Below, piece by piece: positions 24,932 through 34,968 of a stretch of 64,000 nt of DNA. The position numbers and the translations under genes are program-made. Position 1 is the stretch's first letter. Every line of letters begins with the position of its first letter. The notes under the pieces were generated by a model, which saw only the letters and a program-made list of their open reading frames with translations, made no database searches and was not told the DNA's origin. The DNA is from Psettodes erumei (Eukaryota > Chordata > Actinopteri > Pleuronectiformes > Psettodidae): positions 4,402,001 through 4,466,000 of the forward strand of contig JAFBJZ010000952.1 of NCBI GenBank assembly GCA_016785225.1. The letters are read 5' to 3'.

Positions 24932-27397
24932 GTAACACCCAGGTCATGCATGCAAAGCACGAAAACCTAATGTGTTCCTGTACTCAACTCAACACAACAT
25001 ACTGTGTTAATATCAGGGTTAGGCTGATATCTGACTCCTTTGTTGGTCTAATTAACATACATAACATATAAATTACATAATATTTTGTTCCACTGACCAA
25101 GGTTACTAAGAAGCTGCATCAAAGAGCTGCTCTGTAGTTATACTGCATAGTTTCACAGGCTGAGTACTGGAGTATTTCTCCTGTTGAGTAAATTGACCTG
25201 GATTTGTAAAGTTGTTGGAGTGTCCCTACAAAGGTTAAAGAAAAAGAGGACAAGATGTGAAAGGGTTAGCTAGGATCAAAAAATGCGAGTGTGGGCTAAA
25301 TTAGCATGTGTAAGCTGAATGCTCACCCACTGCTTTTTCTCTTTTTTGAAGGAGCAACATGAGGATGTTGTAGCTAGACTTTGTAAAACCGTTTTGTGTG
25401 GGGAGTAAATAACTTCAGAGTTTGTAAGTGTAACACTTTACAACCCATCTGCCCAGGGCGCTGAGAGTCCGCTTGAGAAAGGCCTGCAATATTCTCTGCC
25501 ATTAAATTCTCTGTTCTCCTCTGCAGCTCTGTCTCTCTTTTCCCTGTCTATCAAGCACAAATCTATCCTTCTGCTGTGTTATTGCTCTGTCGTTCACTGA
25601 GCTGATGTCCTGAGCCTCTTCTCCCAGCCTCTCTTATTCACTCATGGAGAAAATGTCTCCTGCTGACTCGAGTCATTTCTGACCAGCTAGTCATTTTTTT
25701 TTCTTTTTTTTAAATTTGGCTTGAGTAAACATAACCTGACGTCAGCCTTTATTACATGAGCCTAAAAAGGATATCAGCAGTGTCACACCTCATTCAACAC
25801 CAAGCGGCATCTCATTGCAAAGCTCTCCGGTACATACTCAGTGAACATCCTCAGACACACGCTTTCTTCAGGCCTCTCTCTTTCTTACTGAGTCTTACTT
25901 TGAAGTTTTCTCCTCATGGAGAAGGCTTTGCACTGTCAAGTGGGATTTGCATATATGATGAGAATAATTGCCTGTCTGAAATTTGATGCCGCCTTTTTTT
26001 TTAAAGGGGGGGAGGCTCTTTCGTCTTTAGCGAGCTGCAAAAATAAAATAAATAAATAAATAAAACCGTGTCACTAAAAATAACCTACTCCCACCTATCT
26101 CCCCCCTTCATCCCTCTCCTTTGGCGGTCCCCTTTCAGGTTCTCCCCCATGGTTTTCCTCTACCTCAGTACTGTCATCCCATCCATTTGGTTTCTGGAGC
26201 TAAGCCTGCTGCAGTCCAAGCTACCTGTCAACAATTCCTCAGGCCCTGAGCTTCATTTGCTGGCTCACATCCCCATCACAGCGGTAGGCATCCTGCCACA
26301 AACCTGCCCTCCGCGCCTCACCCTCCACACAGCCACATTAAAGGAACACCTGATATCAGATAAGATTTAAATCTAGCACGGGGGTGGATGAACTATTAGT
26401 TGCAGGAAATGCGTAATAGACACATTGAGATGAAGTCCTGATAGGCTCCTGCTCAAAAAACTCTCAGATCTCTCCCCTTCTGGGATGGTTTTAGTGCAGC
26501 CTCTTTCATGTAGGATTTGGGAGCTTTTTTGCCCATTGGCTGTGCTTGAGGCTGGGTGGCAGCTTTGAAGATGTAGTGTTTCGGGAACGTTAAGGGGTGC
26601 CGTCAAGATTCACTGAGTGAACCCTGACACAATGAAAAGCTTATTCACAAGTCATCAGAATCAAATCGACACCAGAGAGGAGGTGTCTTGTTGTACGGAT
26701 GATTGCCACTGTTAGTGATTTAATTTTGTCACACACCAAGATGTAACACTGTAATGTATTCATGGTACAATTGACTGATCAAAAACCAGTTGAAATAGCA
26801 GGGAAACCCAGTGGGAAACCAAAGGAGAATCCTAGCTGTGTAACAGAGACTGTGAGGAATTCTTTTTAACAAATGCTCTTGACGTAACCAGATGCTGCTG
26901 TCTCTTTGACCCAGGGCATTGTGGAGCTGGATCCAGAGAACTGGGTGGCTGGCCTGGAGCAAACCATGCTCATAGTGTTGGTGCTGGGTCGCTGGCTGAT
27001 GCCCAAGGGGGACATGTCCCGGGACCAGCTATCCCAGCTCCTCATGGTCTATGTGGGACTGGGTGCCGACATCCTGGACATCTTTGACACCTTCAAGGAA
27101 CCTGAGGTGAAAACCAACCAGGCGGTTGTTATCAGTGGCCTGGCCCTCTTCTCATGGGCACTCATGCAGTTTCCACTGGTGCTCACTCAGACGCGACCCC
27201 CAAACGGTGACTCTCCTCAGAGGAGCATGAGTGGTCTCTTCTGCTGCCCTGGAGCTCCACCATCATTTGCATCCTGTTGCTCCAGCGAAGTGTGGAGCTT
27301 GCTGCTCACTGTGGGACTCCAAGACGGCCCATTCCTGCTCTACCGGCTGTACCTCATGGTTCAAGAGCAGGTACTCAACCAACTCATGATCTTTTAA
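24738..27397 (+). CDS. tmem26: TMEM26-family membrane protein, apparently truncated by a transposon (3 exons)
   Basis: Multipass membrane protein of the TMEM26 family, whose molecular function is not established (human TMEM26 is known as a marker of beige adipocytes). Exons 24738-24931, 26139-26283 and 26915-27397 join to 273 codons; human has about 368. Family-like motifs are the N-terminal helix and VWRVV near the start, KGEPLYWLLL, WKWFSP, IPSIWFLEL, GRWLMPKGDMSRDQLSQLL, GADILDIFDTF, ALMQFPLVL and LQDGPFLLYRLYLM. The last residues, VLNQLMIF, still match the family, whose members go on with another hydrophobic segment and a polar tail. Here TTT is followed by TAA, and that TAA is part of the TTAA at the left border of a piggyBac element. 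It could be a truncated but stable allele, or a gene whose last exon lies outside what I could recognise. Paralogue identity (a or b) is not decidable. Confidence 0.82.
24932..26138 (+). other. tmem26: tmem26 intron 1
   Basis: GTAACA to TTTCAG. Contains an (AAAT)n microsatellite at 26041-26064 and pyrimidine-rich stretches around 25500-25560. No gene was recognised; the ORF 25756-25986 is unsupported. Confidence 0.75.
26041..26064. repeat. (AAAT)n microsatellite
   Basis: Five to six AAAT/AAATA units in tmem26 intron 1. Confidence 0.85.
26139..26283 (+). CDS. tmem26: tmem26 exon 2
   Basis: After CCCCTTTCAG, before GTAGGC. Completes W65, then FSPMVFLYLSTVIPSIWFLE, a membrane segment, and a polar linker with N-glycosylation sequons in VNNSSG. 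Length 145 bp, phase 0 at the end. Confidence 0.85.
26284..26914 (+). other. tmem26: tmem26 intron 2
   Basis: 631-bp intron, GTAGGC to GACCCAG. Nothing recognised inside; the minus-strand ORF at 26373-26606 is not supported. Confidence 0.75.
26915..27397 (+). CDS. tmem26: tmem26 exon 3 (terminal in this sequence)
   Basis: After CTTTGACCCAG. Residues 114-273 run without a break through four or five hydrophobic segments. Potential internal donors (CCTGAGGTGAAA, and CAGGTACTC at 27368-27376) are not needed for the frame, since family-like residues continue past both. The stop TAA at 27395-27397 is shared with the piggyBac target site. If the donor at 27371 is used instead, the transposon would lie in an intron and the VLNQLMIF match would be a coincidence, which I consider less likely. 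Confidence 0.82.
   Translation, partial: GIVELDPENWVAGLEQTMLIVLVLGRWLMPKGDMSRDQLSQLLMVYVGLGADILDIFDTFKEPEVKTNQAVVISGLALFSWALMQFPLVLTQTRPPNGDSPQRSMSGLFCCPGAPPSFASCCSSEVWSLLLTVGLQDGPFLLYRLYLMVQEQVLNQLMIF
27394..27397. other. TTAA target site at left end of piggyBac
   Basis: TTAA directly abuts the left inverted repeat and also supplies the TAA stop of the tmem26 reading frame. Confidence 0.85.
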
Positions 27398-27774
27398 CAC
27401 TAGAAGTCCCAGCATTTTTCTGTCTACCTAGAAGACCCACATAGGGGCCATTTGGCCCGACCACTTTTCCCGAATACACTAATCACTCATTTTGTTATGG
27501 TAATGAGGCTGTTAGTGGCAGTGTGTGGGGTGAGGGGGTCACACCTTACAGTGGTGAAGTCATGATGGCTACTTCTGTGTGAATGTGAGAATGAGGAATA
27601 AAAACACATTCTATTCTAAAATGTGAACATGTGAATGTCCCATCTGACCATAACGACTCATGTGACTGCAACCAGACAATTGTTTGATGGATAAATACCT
27701 CAGTGCACATGGCCTATAGCTTCAGTTCCCTCAAGAATTTTGTGGTGAAAGAAGCTCCTCTCCAAGGAACGAAG

Positions 27775-27901
27775 ATGCAGAGAATCAACACTCAACAGGC
27801 ATTGGAAATGATCCTGGATGGAGCAAACCCTTGCGACTCGGATGGAGAAGACATCAACCTCCGGTTGGATTCAGACTCCGAGCTGTCTCAGTCGTCTTCA
27901 G
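27775..27901 (+). pseudogene. piggyBac transposase N-terminal exon (probable)
   Basis: Acidic N-terminal segment typical of piggyBac transposases (ALEMIL then DSD/E-rich). It ends at CAG before GTAAGA, a consensus donor. The intron would end at CACACTACAG (28169). The upstream in-frame ATG at 27703 gives 24 more residues but looks less family-like. Confidence 0.6.
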
Positions 27902-28389
27902 GTAAGATTTCATTTCATATTATTTCCTATTTTACATTTCATTTCAGTGAGGAATTTGGAAAATATAGCACCATGTGAATAGAGCCTCCATTTTGTTTCT
28001 GAGTGCGGACTGCCGTCAGTTTTGCTTGATTCTACCTTTCCTCAGGTGTCTGCACCTTAGCCAACCTATTTGAGATGTTCTGGGATTATTATTATTAGCT
28101 TCTATGCTTGCATTTGTGATATCATTTGACTTTCCCATTGCTCATAATTACATTTTTTTCACACTACAGATGAGGAGACTGCTCCCCAACCAAAAAAGAG
28201 AGCTCGGCTGGGGACTGATGTGACAGAGACTACGAAAGACGGCACAGTATGGCATGAAGAACAGGTGGGAACGGGTCCACATTTCACCCCCCGCCATCGC
28301 CATACAACGCAGATGGAGATCCAACAGCTAAGGCCAGGAGGTCAATCACAAGTCGTCTTCAGAGCTTCCTGTGTTTAATCACTCTGGAC

Positions 28390-28662
28390 ATGCTTGGTAT
28401 CATTCGAGACTGTACAGTTCAACATGCAAAGCAAACGGAGCATGTGGATTGGTTCATGGGCCTCCCTGAACTAATGGCATTTATTTCCATCACCATCATG
28501 CGGGGAATCATCAGGGTGCCATCGCTGCGTGACTGCTGGTCGAAAAACCTGGGAAGCCCACAGATCATCGAAACCATGTCCCGAGGGCGTTTCCAAAATA
28601 TCATGCATCACCTGCGCTTTTTGATGACAGAGACACCGCAGCGAGCGAGCACAGACCGATAA
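28390..28662 (+). pseudogene. piggyBac transposase middle segment (frame 2 piece)
   Basis: Open frame for the start of the DDE_Tnp_1_7-type domain, including LPELMAFISITIMRGIIR and GRFQNIMHHLRF. It also extends upstream of 28390 in the same frame to about 28303 (YNADGDPTAKARRSITSRL). It ends at a TAA created by a frameshift just before the DKFAAIS motif of the next piece. Confidence 0.8.
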
Positions 28663-28690
28663 GTTTGCTGCAATTTCGAACATATGGGGA

Positions 28691-29665
28691 TTGTTTGTCA
28701 CCAACTGCATCACATCCTACATCCCTGGTCGACACATCACCATCGACGAACAACTTTTTCCGTCCAAGACTCGCTGCTGTTTCCTACAGTACATTGCATC
28801 TAAACCAGACAAGTTTGGGATCAAGTTTTGGGTGGCGTGTGACTTGAAAACCAAATACGTCTGCAACATCCTCCCATATCTTGGCAAGGACCCCACTCGG
28901 CCTCGTGGGGAGAGAGTGTCTGAGAGTGTAGTCATGAGGCTGATGGAACCATTCCTGGACAAGGGCAGAAATGTTACCACGGACAATTTCTTTACATCAC
29001 TGTCACTTGCAAAACGACTACTTAGCCGGAATACAACCATCCTTGGCACAGTCAACAAGATTCGCCAAGAAATTCCACTGTCAACTAGACAGATGCACCG
29101 CAATGAATTTACCACCCAAGTATTTTCAACCACTGGTGCCACACTGACGGTGTATGCGCCCAAGCGGAAGAAGACTGTATATGTTCTCAGCAGCATGCAC
29201 AGCATGATTCAGACACAGGATACCACCAAAAAGAAGCCAAACACCATCACACTCTACAACACAACAAAGTGCGGCGTCGATGTCATGGACCAGATGGTGC
29301 GAGAGTACACTGTCCGCGCAGGAACACGGCGCTGGCCAGTAGCAGTGTTCTATAACATGATAGATATGGCAGCACTGAATGCACACGTGCTCTATCAATT
29401 ATGCACCGGGAGGCAGGAGAGACGGGTGGATTTCCTGCTGGAGCTTGCAAGAGAGTTGGCTCAAACCCACGTGGGTATGAAAAAGGCCCAAAAGGAACAA
29501 TTATTTCGGCAACAACCCTCCACACCACAACTAGGAAAAAGAGCCAAGTGTCAGGCTAAAATTAAATGTAAGGACAATCATGCAACTGTGCGCTGTGTTG
29601 ACTGCTACCGATATACATGTGGGAAATGCCGAAAGGAGCAATGGCAGTGCCAGGATTGTGAGTGA
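28691..29665 (+). CDS. Intact catalytic/C-terminal half of piggyBac transposase (324 codons)
   Basis: Uninterrupted frame holding the three catalytic signatures: D19 in HITIDEQ, D98 in VTTDNFF, and D197/D200 in GVDVMDQM. The RRWPVAVFYNMIDMAALNA helix and a C-terminal cysteine-rich domain (about residues 288-324) follow. It lacks the N-terminal DNA-binding region, so by itself it would not be a complete enzyme. In-frame coding runs a few codons upstream of the ATG (DKFAAISNIWG) until the frameshift. The antisense ORFs over it are shadows. Confidence 0.8.
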   Translation: MFVTNCITSYIPGRHITIDEQLFPSKTRCCFLQYIASKPDKFGIKFWVACDLKTKYVCNILPYLGKDPTRPRGERVSESVVMRLMEPFLDKGRNVTTDNFFTSLSLAKRLLSRNTTILGTVNKIRQEIPLSTRQMHRNEFTTQVFSTTGATLTVYAPKRKKTVYVLSSMHSMIQTQDTTKKKPNTITLYNTTKCGVDVMDQMVREYTVRAGTRRWPVAVFYNMIDMAALNAHVLYQLCTGRQERRVDFLLELARELAQTHVGMKKAQKEQLFRQQPSTPQLGKRAKCQAKIKCKDNHATVRCVDCYRYTCGKCRKEQWQCQDCE

Positions 29666-29725
29666 CTGCTCAAATGTATTTCACTCATAATGCATGGTTT
29701 TTCATTCTTTGTAAATATGCTTGGG

Positions 29726-29728
29726 TTT

Positions 29729-29751
<23 letters not shown>
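29726..29751. repeat. Poly-T run in piggyBac tail
   Basis: About 26 consecutive T directly after a TTTGTAAATATGC motif that recurs at about 29840. Confidence 0.9.
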
Positions 29752-29759
<8 letters not shown>

Positions 29760-29769
29760 TAGCACACAA

Positions 29770-29851
29770 AAATAACAATTACTTCTGCAACAACCCTCCA
29801 CAGCACAAAACTGGGAAAAAAAGTTGCTTTTTCATTCTTTGTAAATATGTT
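29770..29851 (+). repeat. Partial internal duplication in piggyBac 3' tail
   Basis: 29770-29823 closely resembles transposase coding sequence 29494-29543 (shared CAACAACCCTCCACA and neighbours). 29828-29851 repeats TTTTTCATTCTTTGTAAATA seen at 29697-29719. The 3' tail therefore carries a second, diverged copy of sequence already present to its left. Confidence 0.75.
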
Positions 29852-29869
29852 TTGTTTTGTTTTTTTAAC

Positions 29870-29875
29870 AATAAA
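29870..29875 (+). terminator. AATAAA, candidate polyadenylation signal of the transposase
   Basis: AATAAA about 200 nt after the transposase stop codon, followed by GTGT-rich sequence. Plausible 3' end signal for the element's transcript. Confidence 0.45.
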
Positions 29876-30194
29876 TGTCAGTGTGTTGATCCCTTCCTTC
29901 CTGTTGATCCTTTCCACTGCATACAGCTCATAATCCAGTTTAAGTCTTTATGGCTATGTTCACTGAGGTATTTATCCATCTCACAACTAAAGCTTGCTCT
30001 CAAAAGAACCTCCTGAGCTGTAAGGTGTGTCCCCTCCCCCACAAAGGTTCAAGTGGCTCCGGCCGTGTGCCACTAACAGCCACATTTCCATAACAAAATG
30101 AGTGTCCACAGGGGGGACTTGGGGCCAATTGGCCCTCTTGTGGGTTTTCTAGGTAAAAGGCCAAATGGCCCCTCTCTGGGACTTCTAGTGGCAA

Positions 30195-33004
30195 CATCCA
30201 CAGGATTTGCTAGAGAGCACTTCTGTATTTCTCTTTTTCATCTTTGTGGTTGACTTTGGTCTAAATTATTGATGGTGGAGCAAGAGAGTTTTAAGAGAAA
30301 GAGAAAGAGTGAGAAAAAGTCCCCACTGAGATAAATTAATTCTTCCGGCAACATAATGCCATCTGTGCTCCTGTAGAGTGCTAGATAATGCCCGATTTAC
30401 AAAGTCACTCCGAGGGAAATGACATCACACAGAGCCGGTGCGAGGACACAGCTTCTTCGTAGCACCTGAGTTTTGGGGGAATCCAATATTCCTGTGACAG
30501 CGTGATGTGGGCAATACAATAGGGTGATGAAAGAGCCGCTTGCTTGTGAAGAGAGTCCTTTTCCTGTTCAGATTAACTGCATGCTTTAACAAGATTGTGT
30601 GGGCATGTGGGAGGATGGGGATGTCAGCTGATCCATGGGCTGCCCTACATAGATACAGAGCGAGAAAGAGAGCGTGGAAACTCAAAGCCTGCAACTCCAC
30701 TGCACATGGATTAAAAAAAAAATCAGCCCTCACAAGCTCTCAACTGTAAAATATCTGTTCACACGGAAAAAGAGCGATGATGCCTTCAGGTGCTCTTTAG
30801 AAACTGCTACACGTACATCTCTGATTAGATCGATCCATTAAGCCCCAAAGAAAGACAGAATGTCTTTGCATGTGATATAATTTCCCACTAAATCTTTCAA
30901 ACTCGCTTATACGATCATGTTTCAGAGGACAAAGATGAATGACTGATTATTAGTCATGCTGAAGGTACTCAACCGCTTTTACATTTACAGTATGGTCCTT
31001 GAACAGATCTTACTTGCTTGCTGCTCTCCCAAGCTTTGAAAAACTGTGAGATCAAAGCTAAGACTCACATGTCACACCCTTTCATAGATACGAAAGTTAC
31101 TGATGCAACATGTTGCCCATGCAAGTGTGTTTTCTTTGAAAATACAAAAAAGTATCCACTACTATATTTGTTGTGGCAGATATGGGTTAAACCACTAGGG
31201 GGGCACTGGGTAAAACTGAACAGTGGGTCCCCACTGGCCTGGTTCCTTCCTCTCTCATTGCTGTCTACCTTTTGGTACACTGCTCACAGCACAATTTGTG
31301 GCACCCAGAAACTAGTCAGGTTTGCAGAGTTTGAGTTATAGTGTGGTAACTTGACTAAACACCAATTTATTTAGGATACATGCACCACATATGCAGGCAC
31401 AAAGCAACAGAATAAACTAAAAATATGTGTCTTGAAACTCAACATTTCATAAGAAATTTGCAATTATGCAAAAACAAAACAAAATGAAAACTCACTAAAC
31501 AGAAGGTCACATTATGAAGAGTGATGAGCTACCTCAATGACAAATGTGCAAACTCTTTCTGCTGACAAAGACCATGAGATGTAGTTAAAAACTCTGGATA
31601 AAGCTACTCAAGTGGACCTTGAGTCAGTACTTTTTGCCAAGCAACTGTTTCTGAGGTCAAGAATAAATGTTCACTCTGAATGGAACAACTAATCAAATTG
31701 CCACAAACTAATGGCCACACTTTTTGGAGGCCCCTGAGGGTCTGGGAAAAGTTGCCTGCTTTCAATCCTGCCAGATGTGGTGGCTGTTTGTTTTTCAAGA
31801 AAAGGAAGTGGCACAGAAAACTTTGCAGAAGTAGAATGAAGAGGATCAAGAATGTAATTGATCCCCTTTATGTTTTTACTGCGACAACTAAGAATGGCCA
31901 GAGGTCAAGGTCCAAGCCTTCCCATTAACTTATGGGCCACCCATGTCTTGAAGATCACATCCCTCTCACTGATTATGCAATAATACCACAGCAAATACAA
32001 AGTTGGACTACTCCATTGGTTAACTGAAGATCTATGAAGTAGTCAAGCTTCTAACTAGCTGCCTAGAACAGCTTGCATGGTTAGACACACTGTACATACC
32101 ACTTCATTTTGTTTGTCAAGTGAGGTAAATATCGTATTGATTTTTCCAACACAATGTGTGGCTGCAGAAGTCACAATGAAAGGAGACAGCAAGAGAGAGA
32201 GAGGGAGAGAGAGGGGGCGGGGGTAGAACTGGAGAGAGAGTCACTCAACCTGAGCAGGTGCATTTCACATTTCCCATGACAGCATGGAGCGTTTTCACCA
32301 CATGCCACAATTTCCCTATTTTGTGTCAACTAATCAGGAAGTCCAAACACACCAAGGTGTGCCTCATCAGCCTCCAATCCAACAGATAAACCCGTCAACA
32401 TGCCACTGAAATGTTACAGCGAGAGAGTGAGAGTGAAAACAAAGGCAAACTTCAAATGAACTGAACAACTTTCTGACAGGCAGCTGAAGATCCAGCTCAC
32501 ACCGCCTCATATAACACCATGGATGGCAAAATAATGAGGTTTACTTCACTGGTTGTGGATCAAGGATACTACGGTGTATAACTGTCTTGTTTTCACATGG
32601 TATACAGTTTTGAGTGTAAAGATGCCATGAAATTACAGCGTATGGCAAATAACAGAGTAACTTGCTAATTTCCTCTGGACATAATGTTACCATTTCCTCA
32701 GGCCTCCAGACACCAGCACATCGCTGTTGTGCCATGTGGTCTTCTCCCCCTTGTCAAAATTAAAGCCACATAAGCTAGCTTCCTTTAATGAGGAGAAAGG
32801 CTTACTGAAATGCTGATTCTATCCTGAGGCATTCAGATGTTCCGCAGAGAGAAATAATTTTGTCCATTTTTTTCCTGAATATAATATCTTTGAACTCCTC
32901 CAAAGAAATGGGGGATCTGAGGTATACGGTCCAGGGAAGCTGTTCGCCAAATATGTACCCATAATCCACCTGTTTGACAGGACTGTGACTTTGTCTCAGT
33001 ATCA
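30195..33004. other. Gene-free region right of the transposon
   Basis: No coding exon was found, and in particular no continuation of tmem26 in any of the three forward frames directly right of the element. Region 30340-30700 is unique, moderately GC-rich sequence without an ORF and might be regulatory. A GA-rich tract occurs at 32191-32220. Confidence 0.5.
32191..32220. repeat. (GA)n-rich simple repeat
   Basis: AGAGAGAGAGAGGGAGAGAG followed by a G run. Confidence 0.8.
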
Positions 33005-33009
33005 TTATG

Positions 33010-33470
33010 GTCACACTGTGGATCTTTGAGCTAAATGGTAACATCACATGACAATATCAGCATGTTGAAGCATGGGTCATTTTCACCATGTCTTCATTTA
33101 GCATGCAAGAGTGCATTTGCTAATTAGCACAAAACACAAACTACAGCTGGGGTTGCTGGGAATGTCAAAAAGAATGAAAGAAAAAAAGCAGTGGACATAA
33201 CATAACATAATTTCCTCCTCATTTCGGAAACAGACAAAACATCAGAGGATCACAAAAGTCATTAAAATTCATTCTCTGGGCACCCTTCAGTACGACACAT
33301 ACTTCCGTAAGAAGGATTCATCCTCTGGTTACCATAAATGTCTTATCAAAATTTCATGACCATTCAGTCGCTTTTGAGAAATGTCATTCTGCACCAAACA
33401 AGTAGACTACCCAACAGACAGACTGACACCATCAACCCCAAAGCCTTGTTACTAGCATGGCTAAAAAACA
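33010..33470 (+). repeat. Dispersed repeat family B, copy 2
   Basis: Contains, in the family order, ATCAGCATGTTGAAGCATG, TTTTCACCATGTCTTCATTT, AGCATGCAAGAGTGCATTTG, AGAGGATCACAAAAGTCATT, AAATTTCATGACCATTCAG and GACAGACTGACACCATCAAC. Orientation is the same as the copy in gabrd intron 7. Diverged; ends approximate. Confidence 0.6.
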
Positions 33471-34874
33471 TCAGTTGAACCAAAACGTTGTAATCATGCA
33501 ACTTTTGCCACCTTCATCAAGTAATAAGCTACTGTGTTTGCATGTCCAGAAGCTGCTTTGTGAGAAAGAGGCAGAAGATTTCCTTTAAAAAATCTGCAAA
33601 GAGTTCCTTGTTTAACAAAAAAACATTTAATGAGCTTTTTCTGGTACTTTCAACCACATCCCTCATCTTCCTCAGCAGACAGTGTTGGCTCAGTGTTTAT
33701 GTTTTGAGCTAAACTACTTTTCTTGTCAAACAACAGTGAGTTTTGAATGATAAAGGGCATTTCCTTTTCAAGAGCCTGAGTATTAGCTGAAATTCAGGGC
33801 ATTGCCTCAGTGTTCTGAATTAGTTTGCTCATTTTAACTTCCAGCTAATTCCTGATCCAAAGACAAACCAGAGTTGGAAAACACCATTGGCCTCTCAGGT
33901 GTCTGATAGCTTCAACTTGTTGTCTCTCAGCCTTATTTACATTCAATTCATTTTTTCTCCAGTGTTAATTACTTCTGTAACCAATTTTATGCAGTGCAAG
34001 AGTGAGCAATGAATATGAAATCCCTTTCTAAACAGAGCATTCAAAATTCCTACCCACATGGCAGATTTGGAGATAAGTGCTACGACAGCTAACAGTTTTG
34101 TCAGCCAATCTCAGGCCGCAGAGGATGTATTGTTGAAATATTAATTGGCCACGTTCTTTGCCATCCCCCGATTCCTCTGAGCCGGGAGAGCTGCCACTTT
34201 TCCCCATTTCCAATCTACAACAGGGCCTCTGGTCACGGAGGCCAAGGCCACGTTGGGACACCAGTTCTAATGAGGAAACATGGTCGACGTTTCAATGGCG
34301 CCATCAAGGGGGAGCTGGTGGGGAGGGTGGCCCTTGTAGCAACCTCAGAACTAAGTGTTCGTTGATCACTCAAACATTTGAAGTGTCAGTGAATGCAACT
34401 GCCTTGTCTAAGTGAAAGTAAAAGCAGCATTACATGACATTAGTTTACCATCATATTGAGCAGCAGCAGCAGAGAACAGAAGCACTGGAGACTTAATGTT
34501 TAACGGCCTGTTACCCAAGGCTTCTGTATGTTGATCTGAAACATGAGCAGGCTTGTTCCCAATCAATGTTTTGTTCTGTAAAATCAATGTATTCATTCAA
34601 ATTAAAGCTGTGTGATTTTCTTTTTAAGGAAAAGGACAACTGGTCAATTTGAAGAACAGGGAATCAGCTAACACGTGTACAGACACATAACACGATAAAA
34701 TCAGGATTGTTGAGGAACAAAATGAACACTGAGCTCTTTGTACATCAGATCATTATAGGCATTATCCGTCAAGGAAGTAATTTAAGTATATAATGTGATT
34801 CATCTCATGTTGAAATAATTGTATGCAATAGCTTGTACAGTTTACGACAACAGCATAAAAGAATTCCTGAAATT

Positions 34875-34968
34875 CAGTGACGGCTTTTGGTTTTGGTGTG
34901 CCACCTCAAGCTTTTCAGTGGCCCCATCTGCCCACCATGATAAAAAAAAAATTCTTGAGGCGCCACTG
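34875..34968. mobile_element. Possible short hAT-like MITE relic
   Basis: Starts CAGTGACGGC and ends GGCGCCACTG, an imperfect inverted pair of the CAGTGGCGGC type seen at hAT element ends. Internal CCACCTCAAG and CTTGAGGCG also pair. No convincing 8-bp target duplication was seen, so this is tentative. Confidence 0.3.

Larger units (their letters stand above)
27775..29665 (+). pseudogene. piggyBac transposase, disrupted by frameshifts
   Basis: DDD-type transposase for TTAA-specific cut-and-paste (family knowledge). Likely structure: a first exon from ATG 27775 (MQRINTQQALEMILDGANPC, acidic linker) to 27901 before GTAAGA; a short intron; a second exon from 28170 after CACACTACAG. Reading continues with a shift near 28290-28302, is open through DMLGIIRDCTVQHAKQTE and GRFQNIMHHLRF, then shifts again near 28650-28660. 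The rest (28691-29665) is an intact 324-codon frame. Catalytic aspartates are visible in TIDEQ, TTDNFF and GVDVMDQM. The C-terminus is a cysteine-rich, zinc-binding-type domain, ending in QCQDCE. The initiator may also be 27703. Two frameshifts make a full-length enzyme unlikely. Confidence 0.85.
27398..30190 (+). mobile_element. piggyBac-superfamily DNA transposon, about 2.8 kb
   Basis: Identical 15-bp terminal inverted repeats, CACTAGAAGTCCCAG at 27398-27412 and its reverse complement at 30176-30190. Behind them, each end carries a second conserved block (ACCTAGAA-ACCCACA) and palindromes (GGCCATTTGGCC at 27446-27457; GGCCAAATGGCC at 30159-30170; GGCCAATTGGCC at 30123-30134). The left flank is TTAA (27394-27397), the classic piggyBac target. 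The right flank is GCAA (30191-30194) rather than the expected TTAA copy. Inside is a transposase with the piggyBac catalytic signatures. The element now looks immobile because of frameshifts in that gene, although its termini are intact and could still be acted on in trans. Confidence 0.93.

Noticed and set aside
27368..27376. CAG/GTACTC as the true donor ending tmem26 exon 3
   Set aside because: Kept as an alternative only: the eight codons after it still match the family, which is unlikely for intron sequence.
28717..29205. 162-codon minus-strand ORF over the transposon
   Set aside because: Antisense shadow of the transposase coding frame.
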